Positions 42,570-50,375 of a stretch of 64,000 bases of DNA are shown here, piece by piece (position 1 is the stretch's first letter; each line of letters starts with the position of its first letter). The position numbers and the translations under genes are program-made. The DNA lies in NCBI RefSeq assembly GCF_002114285.1, contig NZ_NEDJ01000005.1, positions 30,047 through 94,046 on the forward strand. Reading direction: 5' to 3'. The stretch comes from Halorubrum ezzemoulense DSM 17463 (GTDB lineage: Archaea > Halobacteriota > Halobacteria > Halobacteriales > Haloferacaceae). The notes below the pieces were generated by a model. It was not told the origin of the DNA. It saw only the letters and a program-made list of their open reading frames with translations, and did no database searches.

Positions 42570-43117
42570 GGCGCTCACCGAGCGTTGATCGGTCTCGGAG
42601 TGGGCCGATATCGCTGCCCTCGCTCACGGCCGGTCTCCTCTCGTCGTCGGACCGTTCGCGTATCGGCCCGAACGCACAGTCAGAGCCGCGTGAGTCGTTG
42701 TCAATGGCCTCTGTCAGAGGGCTCTCAGCGAAGGGACGACAACATATTTCAGCAAACTTTTCGGCCTCTAGTCCCTCTAGCAGATCGGTGTAACCGGAAC
42801 ACCACGTCAGAGGCAGACCCGCGCATATCTCTCCTCGCTTGCTTCGGGACGGCTTCCAGTTTCACCGTCGTCGATCGCAACTCGATCGATACCGTCACCG
42901 GTCCGCGCTCGTCGACGCGGTCGGAGGTCCACGAACGTGGCGCCGTGCGCTACGGCTAGGCTACGATGGGGCTGACCACGTCGCGGTATCCGTGGACACG
43001 ACGGTCGAATTCTACTGGTACAGAAGGCTCTAACTATCGAGAGTTAGGACGGAATTAGGTGGCTGGGGAGTTCCCGGCCCCTAACACGCCACGGCCGAAG
43101 ACCGTGGACGTTGTAGG
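42570..43117. other. 548-base non-coding stretch between the R-M island and tRNA-Ile
   Basis: No convincing gene. It is more AT-rich than its surroundings, with several T/A runs near 42745-42800. A short plus-strand frame ending at 43033 (DGADHVAVSVDTTVEFYWYRRL) and another ending at 42959 look like pieces of one protein in two frames, possibly a decayed gene. Small inverted repeats occur at 43030-43047 (CTAACT/AGTTAG) and 43089-43107 (CCACGG/CCGTGG). It could be the scar of an integrated or transposed element. Confidence 0.4.
43089..43107 (-). other. Stem-loop just downstream of tRNA-Ile
   Basis: CCACGG and CCGTGG pair over a 7-nt loop, 11 bases after the tRNA 3' end (minus strand). It may be a tRNA trailer, a terminator, or an end of a decayed insertion element. 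Confidence 0.35.
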
Positions 43118-43191
43118 TGGGCCAACACGGATTTGAACCGTGGACCTCCCGGTTATCAGCCGAGCGCTCAACCTGACTGAGCTATTGGCCC
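43118..43191 (-). tRNA. tRNA-Ile (GAT)
   Basis: 74 nt. Acceptor stem GGGCCAA/TTGGCCC with discriminator A, D-arm GCTCAGTCAGGTTGAGC, anticodon loop CTGATAA with anticodon GAT, and T-arm CACGG-TTCAAAT-CCGTG. No intron, no encoded CCA. A TATA box (ATTTTAAG on plus, 43224-43231) lies about 33 bases upstream. Confidence 0.95.
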
Positions 43192-43223
43192 AGGTGAGCG
43201 CATTCAGTCGTTGCGCGGGTAGG

Positions 43224-43231
43224 ATTTTAAG
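43224..43231 (-). promoter_or_regulatory. TATA box of tRNA-Ile
   Basis: CTTAAAAT on the minus strand, about 33-40 bases before the mature 5' end, preceded by a purine-rich BRE-like GAAAGGAAACC. Confidence 0.55.
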
Positions 43232-43295
43232 GGTTTCCTTTCGAAGGCCGCCCCGCCGTGTGGCGGTTTCACGGGGGATCGCGACCCCGGCGCCG

Positions 43296-43919
43296 TCAGT
43301 CGCTTCCCTTCCGCTCCTCCTCTTCGACGGTGAAGTCCACGTCGACGACGTCGTCGTCCGTCGACGCGCCACCGGAGCCCGCGTTCCCTGCGACGCTCTC
43401 GTCGGCGTCCGTGCCGCTGCCGCCGTCGAACCCGTCGGGGTCGCTCCCGGGACCACCGGTGAAGCCGCCGCCCATCGAGAACCCGCCCTCACCGTCGCCC
43501 GGGAAGCCGCCGACGTAGACGTTCCCCGAGAAGAAGCCGTCCGTCTCGCGTTCGAGGTACGGGACGACGACGTACTTCTTCAGGGCCATTCGGATCGGGA
43601 CCCGCGAGAGCGGGAGGGCAAGCAGGAACCCGACGGCGTCGGTGACGAGCCCCGGCGTGAGCAGGAACGCGCCCGCGGCGATGAGCAGCCCGCCGTCGAG
43701 CAGTTCGTCGGTCGGCGGCGAGCCCCGGGCCAGTTTGCGTTGGATGCGCGCGAGCGTCGCGCGTCCCTCGGCGCGCAGCAGGAGCATGCCGAGGACGGCC
43801 GTCAACACGACGAGCGCGACCGTGACGGCCCACCCGAGCCGCGTCGCGACCACGATCAGGAACAGCGCGTCCACGAGGGGGACGACGAGCAGCAGCGCGA
43901 GCAGCGTTCGCGGGCGCAT
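43296..43919 (-). CDS. FxsA-family membrane protein
   Basis: 207 residues. The N-terminal ~120 residues hold the FxsA fold with three or four membrane segments (LLALLLVVPLVDALFLIVVA, TRLGWAVTVALVVLTAVLGMLLLR) and the amphipathic LLDGGLLIAAGAFLLTPGLVTDAVGFLL. The C-terminal ~80 residues are Gly/Asp-rich and disordered. FxsA proteins in bacteria affect phage exclusion, but the cellular role is unknown. Divergent from the DUF1405 gene. Confidence 0.85.
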   Translation of the reverse strand: MRPRTLLALLLVVPLVDALFLIVVATRLGWAVTVALVVLTAVLGMLLLRAEGRATLARIQRKLARGSPPTDELLDGGLLIAAGAFLLTPGLVTDAVGFLLALPLSRVPIRMALKKYVVVPYLERETDGFFSGNVYVGGFPGDGEGGFSMGGGFTGGPGSDPDGFDGGSGTDADESVAGNAGSGGASTDDDVVDVDFTVEEEERKGSD

Positions 43920-44031
43920 ACCCCCGCCTTCCCGCCGGGCACGCATAGCCCTTTTCGTCGCGGTCGCCCGCATCGCCGGTCGCGTCCACCGCGACCGCCA
44001 CCGCTTTGCCCGCCCGGTCCGAGCCCGCGGT

Positions 44032-44739
44032 ATGGACATCGTCGGCGCGCTCGGACGCGACCCGCCGGACCGCGAGTCGCTACCGCGGTGGGTCGCGCCG
44101 CTCCCGAAACGGCTGGAAGACGTCGCCTTCCGGTTCGCGTGGGTCATCGTTGTCATCAACCTCGTCGGCACCGCGTTCGGCTTCTGGTACTACCGGTTCC
44201 AGTTCCGCGCCCTCCCGACGGAGATGTGGCTCTTCATCCCCGACAGCCCCGGCGCGACGCTGCTCATCGCGCTCGCGCTCGGCGCGTGGGCGCTCGGGCG
44301 GTCGAGCGACACCCTCGCCGCGCTCGCCTTCTTCGGCAACGTCAAGCTCGGGCTGTGGACCCCGTACGTCCTCGTCGTCTTCTGGCCGGAGTTCCTCGCG
44401 GTCAACGGCCCCGGGCTGTACGCGTTCCTGCTTGTGAGCCACCTCGCGATGGTCGTCCAGGCGTTCGTCCTCCACCGCATCACCGACTTCCCGCTCCGCG
44501 CGGTGGCGATCGCGACCGCGTGGTACACCGTCGACCTGCTGATGGACTACTTTGTCCCCGTGATCGGCGACGTGACACACACCGCGCTGCCGTACGCCGA
44601 CGGCGAGCCGTGGTTCACGACGACCGTGCTTCAGGTCGCGGCCGCCGGCGCGGTCGTACTTACCGTGATCCCGCTGTTCTGGACGCTCGGAACCCGTATC
44701 GCGACGCTCCGACGCCGCGCGGGCGACCTCGGGACGTAG
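44032..44739 (+). CDS. DUF1405 family membrane protein
   Basis: 235 residues with about six membrane helices. The block VINLVGTAFGFWYYRFQF and the central FFGNVKLGLWTPYVLVVFWP are typical of DUF1405, a family of unknown function. The open frame extends upstream to 43642 over the fxsA region; MDIVGALGRDPPDR at 44032 is the start consistent with the family. Confidence 0.85.
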   Translation: MDIVGALGRDPPDRESLPRWVAPLPKRLEDVAFRFAWVIVVINLVGTAFGFWYYRFQFRALPTEMWLFIPDSPGATLLIALALGAWALGRSSDTLAALAFFGNVKLGLWTPYVLVVFWPEFLAVNGPGLYAFLLVSHLAMVVQAFVLHRITDFPLRAVAIATAWYTVDLLMDYFVPVIGDVTHTALPYADGEPWFTTTVLQVAAAGAVVLTVIPLFWTLGTRIATLRRRAGDLGT

Positions 44740-44798
44740 CCAGTCCGACGCCACCTCCCGCCCACCGATTTAAGTGATCGGCCCGCTTCGACTGTGCT

Positions 44799-45845
44799 AT
44801 GAGCCACTACGAGCGGATCGCCGACATGTCGGTGACGATCGAGTCCGTCGCCCGCCGGCGGTACGTCGCCGACACGACGCGCGGCTTCGAGCGGACGACG
44901 ACGGAGTACCGGCTCTCCGGCGACGGCGTCGTGGGGCGCGGCGAGGACGTGACCTACGAGACCGCCGACCACGACGCGCTCGCCGGGACCGACCCGATCG
45001 ACATCGAGGGCGAGTGGACGATCGACGCGCTCTCCGACCGACTCGACGAGATCGACCTCTTCCACGGAACGCCGCCCGAGAACGATACCGCACGCAACTA
45101 CCGGCGCTGGGCGGTCGAGAGCGCGGCGCTCGACCTGGCGCTCCGGCAACGCGAGGAGACGCTGGGCGACCGGCTCGGCGTCGACCCCGATTCGGTTCGG
45201 TTTGTCGTCTCCACTCGCCTCGGTGATCCCCCGTCGACCGACCGGGTCGAGGAACTGCTCGCGCGCAACGCCGACTTGGAGTTCAAGCTCGACCCCACCG
45301 CGGAGTGGCCGCAGTCGGCGTTCGAAACTCTCCGGAAAACCGACGCCGTGCGCGTCCTCGACCTCAAGGGGTGGTACGAGGGGACCGAGGTCGACGTCGA
45401 GCCCGACCCGGAGCTGTACCGCGACGTGTTCGCGGCGTTCCCGGCGGCGGTCGTGGAGGACCCCGCGTTCACGCCCGCGACCAGCGCGCTCGTCGAGCCG
45501 CAGGCTGACCGCCTCTCGTTCGACTACCCGATCGACGGCGTCGAGAGTCTCGAATCGCTCCCCGTCGAGCCGGGGTGGTGTAATATCAAACCCTCGCGGT
45601 TCGGCACCCTCGAATCGCTGTTCGAGACGATCGCATACTGCGAGCGCGAGGGGATCCGGATGTACGGGGGCGGCCAGTTCCAACTCGCCAGCGGCCGCAC
45701 CGCGATCCAGACGCTCGCCGCGCTCTGTTACTCGGACGGGCCGAACGACGTGGCGCCGCGCGCGTACAACGACCCCGACGCCGAGCCGCCGTACCCGAAG
45801 AGCCCGCTCCGCCCGAGCGATGACGCGGTCGGCTTCGAGTTCTGA
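44799..45845 (+). CDS. Enolase-superfamily (mandelate racemase/muconate lactonizing-like) protein
   Basis: 348 residues. The N-terminal capping domain and a TIM-barrel-like region are recognisable: LEFKLDPTAEWP, VLDLKGWYEG, VVEDPAFTPATSA (barrel metal-ligand strand ends) and a late GGQFQLASGRTAIQ. The fit to the superfamily is moderate and some metal ligands are unclear. The substrate is unknown. It is followed by copy B of the dispersed element. Confidence 0.78.
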   Translation: MSHYERIADMSVTIESVARRRYVADTTRGFERTTTEYRLSGDGVVGRGEDVTYETADHDALAGTDPIDIEGEWTIDALSDRLDEIDLFHGTPPENDTARNYRRWAVESAALDLALRQREETLGDRLGVDPDSVRFVVSTRLGDPPSTDRVEELLARNADLEFKLDPTAEWPQSAFETLRKTDAVRVLDLKGWYEGTEVDVEPDPELYRDVFAAFPAAVVEDPAFTPATSALVEPQADRLSFDYPIDGVESLESLPVEPGWCNIKPSRFGTLESLFETIAYCEREGIRMYGGGQFQLASGRTAIQTLAALCYSDGPNDVAPRAYNDPDAEPPYPKSPLRPSDDAVGFEF

Positions 45846-45878
45846 AGCGAGGGATTCGAGCCGGGCACTGACGCGGTA

Positions 45879-46262
45879 GTTTATAAACAAATTCGCGGCG
45901 GCGCGTGCCTGCGAGGCCGCTCCGCGGCCGAGCAGCACGCGCGAGGGAGTCGGTCGACCGGAGCGAAGCGGAGGGAGGCCGACGAGGCTGGGGAGGCGTG
46001 AGGTGCGGTTGCGGGGTGGGACTCAAATAGACAGTTGCGAGGGCGAAGGCGCGCGACGCGAGCACCGCAGGAGCGAGTGGAGCGAGCGACGAGGAGCGTG
46101 GTTCGAGAGAGCAAAGCTCTCTCGTTATCACGAGACGCCTCCGGCGTCTCGAACGACAGCGAGCGCACCGAACCCTCGCGACTGAGTCTTTGGAGCTGTT
46201 CACCGTCGATCGTTCGTCAGTCAGGTACAGCCGAGCGACTGGGGTCTGGAGGTGTTTTCCGC
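45879..46262 (-). repeat. Dispersed hairpin element, copy B (inverted orientation, with insertion)
   Basis: Same box order as copies A and C but on the minus strand. GTTTATAAAC lies at one end (45879-45888). Box 3 (GCACGCGCGAGGGAGTCG) is at 45935-45952, the identical 23-nt box 2 at 45981-46003, and the GAGTCCCACCC box at 46014-46024. Inverted repeat arms 46032-46043 / 46173-46184 match with one mismatch. The loop is about 130 nt, longer than 58, because of an insert with its own hairpins (46105-46125 and 46131-46153). Box 1 appears twice, at 46185-46198 and again at 46238-46256. With flanks it fills the gap 45846-46337, which has no gene. Confidence 0.75.
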
Positions 46263-46337
46263 CGATCCACAGCTGGCCGATTGTACCAATTCGGCTGAAA
46301 TCTCTGCGCAACCGACCCCACCGTCTCACACCGATAC

Positions 46338-46958
46338 TTAAGAGACGAATTTCAGTAGGTCGTCGCGGTTGTGGTCGTGGAAGCGCGTTCGGAGACACTC
46401 CTCCAGCGCCTCGATGTCGCCGCGCTTCGCGCAGATCGGAGCCACGCGGTCGGACCACTGCTGCCACGGCGGGTAGAGGCCGAGCCGGTCGCAGATCGCG
46501 TCGAGCCGCTCGTCGAGGTCGTCGATCTTGTCGGTCTTGTTGACGGCGATGATCGGCTCGACTCCCACGTCTTCGAGGAACCCGAACATCTCCACGTCGT
46601 GCGGAATATTCCCCCGCTCGGCGTGACGGTCGATGATGTCGACCGCGGCCTTCCCGTCCATCACGACGACGCCAGCGAGAATGGAGTCCGCGTTGTCCTC
46701 TAGGTAGCGGACGATGTCGGTCTTGATCTGCTCGCGGTGCTCCTCCTCGACGCCGGACATGAAGCCGAAGCCGGGTAGGTCCGTGAACATGAAGCTCTCG
46801 CTGGCCCAGTCGAAGTGGTTCGGCTGGCGGGTGACGCCCGGTTTGCCGCCGGTCGAGAAGTCGTGGCCCGTCAGTTCGCGCATCAGCGTGGACTTGCCGA
46901 CGTTCGAGCGCCCCACGAGGACGACCTCGGCGTCGCGGTCCGGCCGGTCTTCGAACAT
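46338..46958 (-). CDS. engB: GTP-binding protein EngB (YsxC/YihA family)
   Basis: 206 residues. G1 is [10 protein letters not shown] near residue 17, G3 is [10 protein letters not shown], and G4 is NKTDK. This is the EngB branch of the TrmE-Era GTPases, which acts in large ribosomal subunit assembly. The open frame runs upstream to 47801, but [16 protein letters not shown] at 46958 is the true start. The end lies near copy B of the dispersed element. Confidence 0.92.
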   Translation of the reverse strand: MFEDRPDRDAEVVLVGRSNVGKSTLMRELTGHDFSTGGKPGVTRQPNHFDWASESFMFTDLPGFGFMSGVEEEHREQIKTDIVRYLEDNADSILAGVVVMDGKAAVDIIDRHAERGNIPHDVEMFGFLEDVGVEPIIAVNKTDKIDDLDERLDAICDRLGLYPPWQQWSDRVAPICAKRGDIEALEECLRTRFHDHNRDDLLKFVS

Positions 46959-47011
46959 ACGCGTACGTGGTCGGTAGAGCGGTTTAAAAGGCGCGTCGCG
47001 GCGGCGCGGTC

Positions 47012-47707
47012 TCAGGCGGTCGCGGCGTCGCCGACGCTCTCCCTCCCGGCGTCGATCCCGTCGGTCCGGTCCGCGAACGCCGCGCCGAACATCCGGAACA
47101 CGGCGACCTGTCCGTAGAACTGGACGAACGGGACGAGCACCGACCCGACGACGGTCACGAGGAGCACGACGGAGACGACGAACACCCCGATCGCGACGAG
47201 AATCGGTGCCAGTACTGCGAGGAGGTAGTCGGCGCTGAAAAGCGTGGGTTTGAGCAGGTCGACGTCGAACGCCGCGCCCGCCCTGCCGCGGACCGCGTAC
47301 GCCGTGAGGGCCGCCGGGACCGCGTAGTAGACGAACAGCAGCACCGGGAGAAACGCCAGCGCGAGCAGCGCGCCGGTCACCCCGATGAGCGCACCCAGAT
47401 CGCCGCCGACGCCCGACCCGATCCCGGCGACGACGGTGACGAGGACCACGTAGAGGACGACCGGGACGACCGAGTACGCGAGCGCGATCAGCGCCCCGAC
47501 GACGCCCTTCGCCAGCAGGTCGCCCCAGTCGTCGAACTCCGGCGGCTCGTCGTCCCCTGCGACGGTGCGCTCCAGCACCCGCACGAAATATCCGAACACG
47601 AGGAACGTCGGGATCACCAGCACCGAGAGCAGCCCCAATACGCCGCCGACGACCATCCGCCCGACCCAGTCGCCGCGCACGGGATAGGAGAGTCCGTCTT
47701 CGATCAT
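47012..47707 (-). CDS. DUF4013 family membrane protein
   Basis: 231 residues, polytopic (about five to six helices). The opening [18 protein letters not shown] and the cytoplasmic loop [20 protein letters not shown] are typical of DUF4013, a family common in archaea with unknown role. It lies 53 bases upstream of engB on the same strand and is divergent from the cyclo-ligase-like gene. Confidence 0.88.
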   Translation of the reverse strand: MIEDGLSYPVRGDWVGRMVVGGVLGLLSVLVIPTFLVFGYFVRVLERTVAGDDEPPEFDDWGDLLAKGVVGALIALAYSVVPVVLYVVLVTVVAGIGSGVGGDLGALIGVTGALLALAFLPVLLFVYYAVPAALTAYAVRGRAGAAFDVDLLKPTLFSADYLLAVLAPILVAIGVFVVSVVLLVTVVGSVLVPFVQFYGQVAVFRMFGAAFADRTDGIDAGRESVGDAATA

Positions 47708-47793
47708 ACGCCGTGATGACGGCGATCGGGTATATAACTCCCCGCCGTTCGCCGCGTCGCCGACTACTTGTCCGCGAGGGCCGACCGACTCCC

Positions 47794-48543
47794 ATGGACA
47801 AAGAGGCTGTCCGCGAGGCGGTGTGGGACGCGTTCGACGAGGGCGATCAGTCGCGGTTCCCGTTCCCGCCGCACGACCGGATCCCGAACTTCGCCGGCGC
47901 GGACGCCGCGGCGACGCGGCTCGCGGAGACCGAGGCGTGGGAGTCGGCCGCGACGCTGAAGGCCAACCCCGACGCGCCGCAGCTGCCGGTCCGTCGGGCC
48001 GCGCTCCGCGCCGGGAAGACCGTCTACGTCGCGCAGCCGCGGCTCCGCGACCCGAACCCGTTCCTCCGCCTCGATCCGGCCGAGATCCCGCCCGACGAGA
48101 TCGACGACGCGACGACCGTCTCCGGCATCTCCGAGTACGGGACGCCGACAGCGCCCGATGGCGTCGCGCGCGTCGACCTGATCGTCGTCGGCTCCGTTGG
48201 CGTCACGACGGGCGGCGCCCGGGTCGGCAAGGGCGAGGGGTACAGCGACCTGGAGTGGGCGGTGCTCCGCGAACTCGACGTCGTGGATGACGACACGACG
48301 GTCGCGACGACGGTTCACGAGCTCTCCGTCCTCGACGGACCCGAGTCGGCGGTCGGAGCCGATGTCGACCTCCAGGAGCCCGACGCTCACGACGTGCCGC
48401 TCGACCTCGTCGTCACACCGGAGCGAGCGCTCCGGACGGAGACGCCGTACGCGCGACCCGACGGCGTCGACTGGGACGCGCTCGACGCGGAGAAGCTGTC
48501 CGAGATACCGGTTCTCGCGGAACGGGCGCCGGAAGAAGGATAA
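47794..48543 (+). CDS. 5-formyltetrahydrofolate cyclo-ligase family protein
   Basis: 249 residues. Blocks [20 protein letters not shown] and [19 protein letters not shown] fit the 5-FTHF cyclo-ligase family (the latter being the phosphate-binding G-x-G-x-G-x-Y-D/S-x-E motif). It would convert 5-formyl-THF to methenyl-THF, or act as a folate-binding relative. The frame is open upstream to 47713; the ATG at 47794 is chosen. It converges on a zinc-ribbon gene. Confidence 0.85.
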   Translation: MDKEAVREAVWDAFDEGDQSRFPFPPHDRIPNFAGADAAATRLAETEAWESAATLKANPDAPQLPVRRAALRAGKTVYVAQPRLRDPNPFLRLDPAEIPPDEIDDATTVSGISEYGTPTAPDGVARVDLIVVGSVGVTTGGARVGKGEGYSDLEWAVLRELDVVDDDTTVATTVHELSVLDGPESAVGADVDLQEPDAHDVPLDLVVTPERALRTETPYARPDGVDWDALDAEKLSEIPVLAERAPEEG

Positions 48544-48570
48544 CGACGGCTGCGACCCTCGCCGCGGGAA

Positions 48571-48774
48571 TCAGTCGGCGTGCTGCGGCGTCGGTGCTGA
48601 TCGCGCCGACCGGTGGTCGGCGACGTGGCCGCACTTCGGACAGACGAGCGTTCGCTCGTCGCCGTCACTGACGACGAGCCACCCGTCCGACAGGGGGCTT
48701 TCGAAGCGACACTCCGGACAGAAGAGGACCGACTTCCCGCGGAAGGGCGGGGAACCGCTGGCGTCTGCGTTCAT
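48571..48774 (-). CDS. Small zinc-ribbon protein
   Basis: 67 residues with two CxxC pairs (FCPECRF and VCPKCGHV), a classic zinc ribbon separated by 25 residues. The role is unknown; such small ribbons in haloarchaea bind nucleic acid or partner proteins. A TATA box (48795-48803) sits about 25 bases upstream. Confidence 0.8.
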   Translation of the reverse strand: MNADASGSPPFRGKSVLFCPECRFESPLSDGWLVVSDGDERTLVCPKCGHVADHRSARSAPTPQHAD

Positions 48775-48794
48775 GTTCTACTGTACGGGTCCGA

Positions 48795-48803
48795 GGTATA
48801 AGG
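48795..48803 (-). promoter_or_regulatory. TATA box of the zinc-ribbon gene
   Basis: CCTTATACC on the minus strand, 21-29 bases before the ATG at 48774, matching a leaderless promoter. The rest of 48804-49038 shows no gene. Confidence 0.55.
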
Positions 48804-49038
48804 GCCTTGTTCGACCTGATCGTTCAGTATGATCGACTTTACCACGCCGATTTGTGACTCGCTTCCGAATATTCTAGGCCGTACGTTTACTAAATGAGGA
48901 AAATGTTGATCGGCATCGTTCACAATCGTTCCGCGGAGACCGGCGGGGGATCGGCGGGTCGCGTCCGGGAGTTTGGCGGGGGCTGTGCTCGCGCGAGGGC
49001 GCTCCCCTGCCCGCTCTGGGTCGACGCGCCGACCGCGC

Positions 49039-50133
49039 TTACCGCGCCAGCGGCCTGTTGTAGCTCGTCTCCTCGTCCATCACGTACTCCCAGGTGGCCT
49101 CGCACTCGCAGGACACCTGCTCGAACACGCTCGGGTCCTGCCGCCTGTCGAAGTCCTTGATCGCGGTCTGGACGCGGTCGTCGCACTCGCCGCAGTTGTG
49201 CGCGCCGCGGTCGGAGCCGTGCCCCACGGGATCGGAGACGACGATGGCGTCGACGTCGGCGGTCTCCTCCAGTACGTGCGCGACCGACCAGAGCCACGGC
49301 GGCCGGTAGCCCCCCTCGAAGAACAGCTCGTCGACCATCGTGTACCGCTGGACGTTCGTCGGGTTCATCGAGACCGTGTGACAGCCGTCGACGGCCGCGC
49401 AGCGCCGGATCGAATCGATCATGTCGGCGGCGGCCTCGGGCTCCGCGAGGAAGGGCGGCTTCATCAGGAGGTACGCTTTGATCCCCACGTCGGCGGCGAA
49501 CTCGCCGTCGGCCGCGGCCGCCTCGGCGCAGGCGTCCTCGAAGTCGGCGAAGTCGAAGTACTTGTTCACGCAGTCGTGACGGACGCGGTCGGTCGCCGTC
49601 TCCAGCCCGACCGCCACGTCGGTGGCGATCTCGTGGTCCGCGAAGTCGGCGATCTTCTCGCGGTCGACGAAGTCCGGCAGCGACTCGACGACGATCCGGT
49701 CGCGGTCCGCGAACGTCTCGGCGATCGCCCGCCGCGTCTCCGCGGGGACCTCGCGCTCGTCGAGGAAGGACCCGGAGGTGTAGATCTTGATCAGCTCGGC
49801 CGGCTCGTCGGCCTCCTCGGCCTCGTGATCGAGGCACACGTCGATCTGGGTCATGAGGTCCTCGTGCGCGACGCTGCCGCCCTCGACCGACTCCGCGACG
49901 TACCCGCACATCGTACAGCCCCCGGCGCGCGCCCACCGACAGCCGCCGGTGTTCAGGATGATCGTGAGGGAGTTCACGACGCCGTCGGGCGTGTTGTCCT
50001 CGTCGATCCAGACGCGGGTGGGCTCCGTCGGGTCGTACGTCTCCGAGCGCTCGGCGCGGATGTCGCGCATCACGGCGTTGTGCGCGTCCATCCCGCGCCC
50101 CTGCTCGTACGCGTCGGGGCTCGGCTGGCTCAT
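49039..50133 (-). CDS. raSEA: Archaeosine biosynthesis radical SAM protein RaSEA
   Basis: 364 residues. The radical SAM cysteines are in GGCRWARAGGCTMCGY (C-x7-C-x2-C), a spacing characteristic of RaSEA and related enzymes. Later blocks MNPTNVQRYTMVDELFF and a C-terminal Cys pair (HNCGECDDR) are present. With ArcS it converts preQ0-lysine at tRNA position 15 to archaeosine. The frame is open upstream to 50247; ATG at 50133 (MSQPSPDAYEQGRGM) is the start. ArcS is not adjacent. Confidence 0.93.
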   Translation of the reverse strand: MSQPSPDAYEQGRGMDAHNAVMRDIRAERSETYDPTEPTRVWIDEDNTPDGVVNSLTIILNTGGCRWARAGGCTMCGYVAESVEGGSVAHEDLMTQIDVCLDHEAEEADEPAELIKIYTSGSFLDEREVPAETRRAIAETFADRDRIVVESLPDFVDREKIADFADHEIATDVAVGLETATDRVRHDCVNKYFDFADFEDACAEAAAADGEFAADVGIKAYLLMKPPFLAEPEAAADMIDSIRRCAAVDGCHTVSMNPTNVQRYTMVDELFFEGGYRPPWLWSVAHVLEETADVDAIVVSDPVGHGSDRGAHNCGECDDRVQTAIKDFDRRQDPSVFEQVSCECEATWEYVMDEETSYNRPLAR

Positions 50134-50344
50134 TGTCGGTGGAAGCGGGCGAGCGCGTAAAGCGGTGTCGTCATCGCGGGAACGGCCGGCGCGTCGCTGC
50201 GGGTGTGATCGCGTCTGGCCCGCGGGGACACTCTTCCGCGCGCCCACCGCGGTCGAGTCCCTCGCCGACCCGTCTCAGAAGGGTTGTTTGTGAAAGATTC
50301 TCAAACATCGCGAATTGATAAATATATACTATTTCATAGAAAGA

Positions 50345-50352
50345 TTTTATAC
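50345..50352 (+). promoter_or_regulatory. TATA box in a long AT-rich promoter of the metallophosphatase gene
   Basis: TTTTATAC lies 24-31 bases before the ATG at 50376. The whole stretch 50285-50375 is strikingly AT-rich compared with all neighbouring DNA, suggesting a strong or regulated promoter. Confidence 0.65.
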
Positions 50353-50375
50353 ACATCACTAAGTGAAATAATTCG

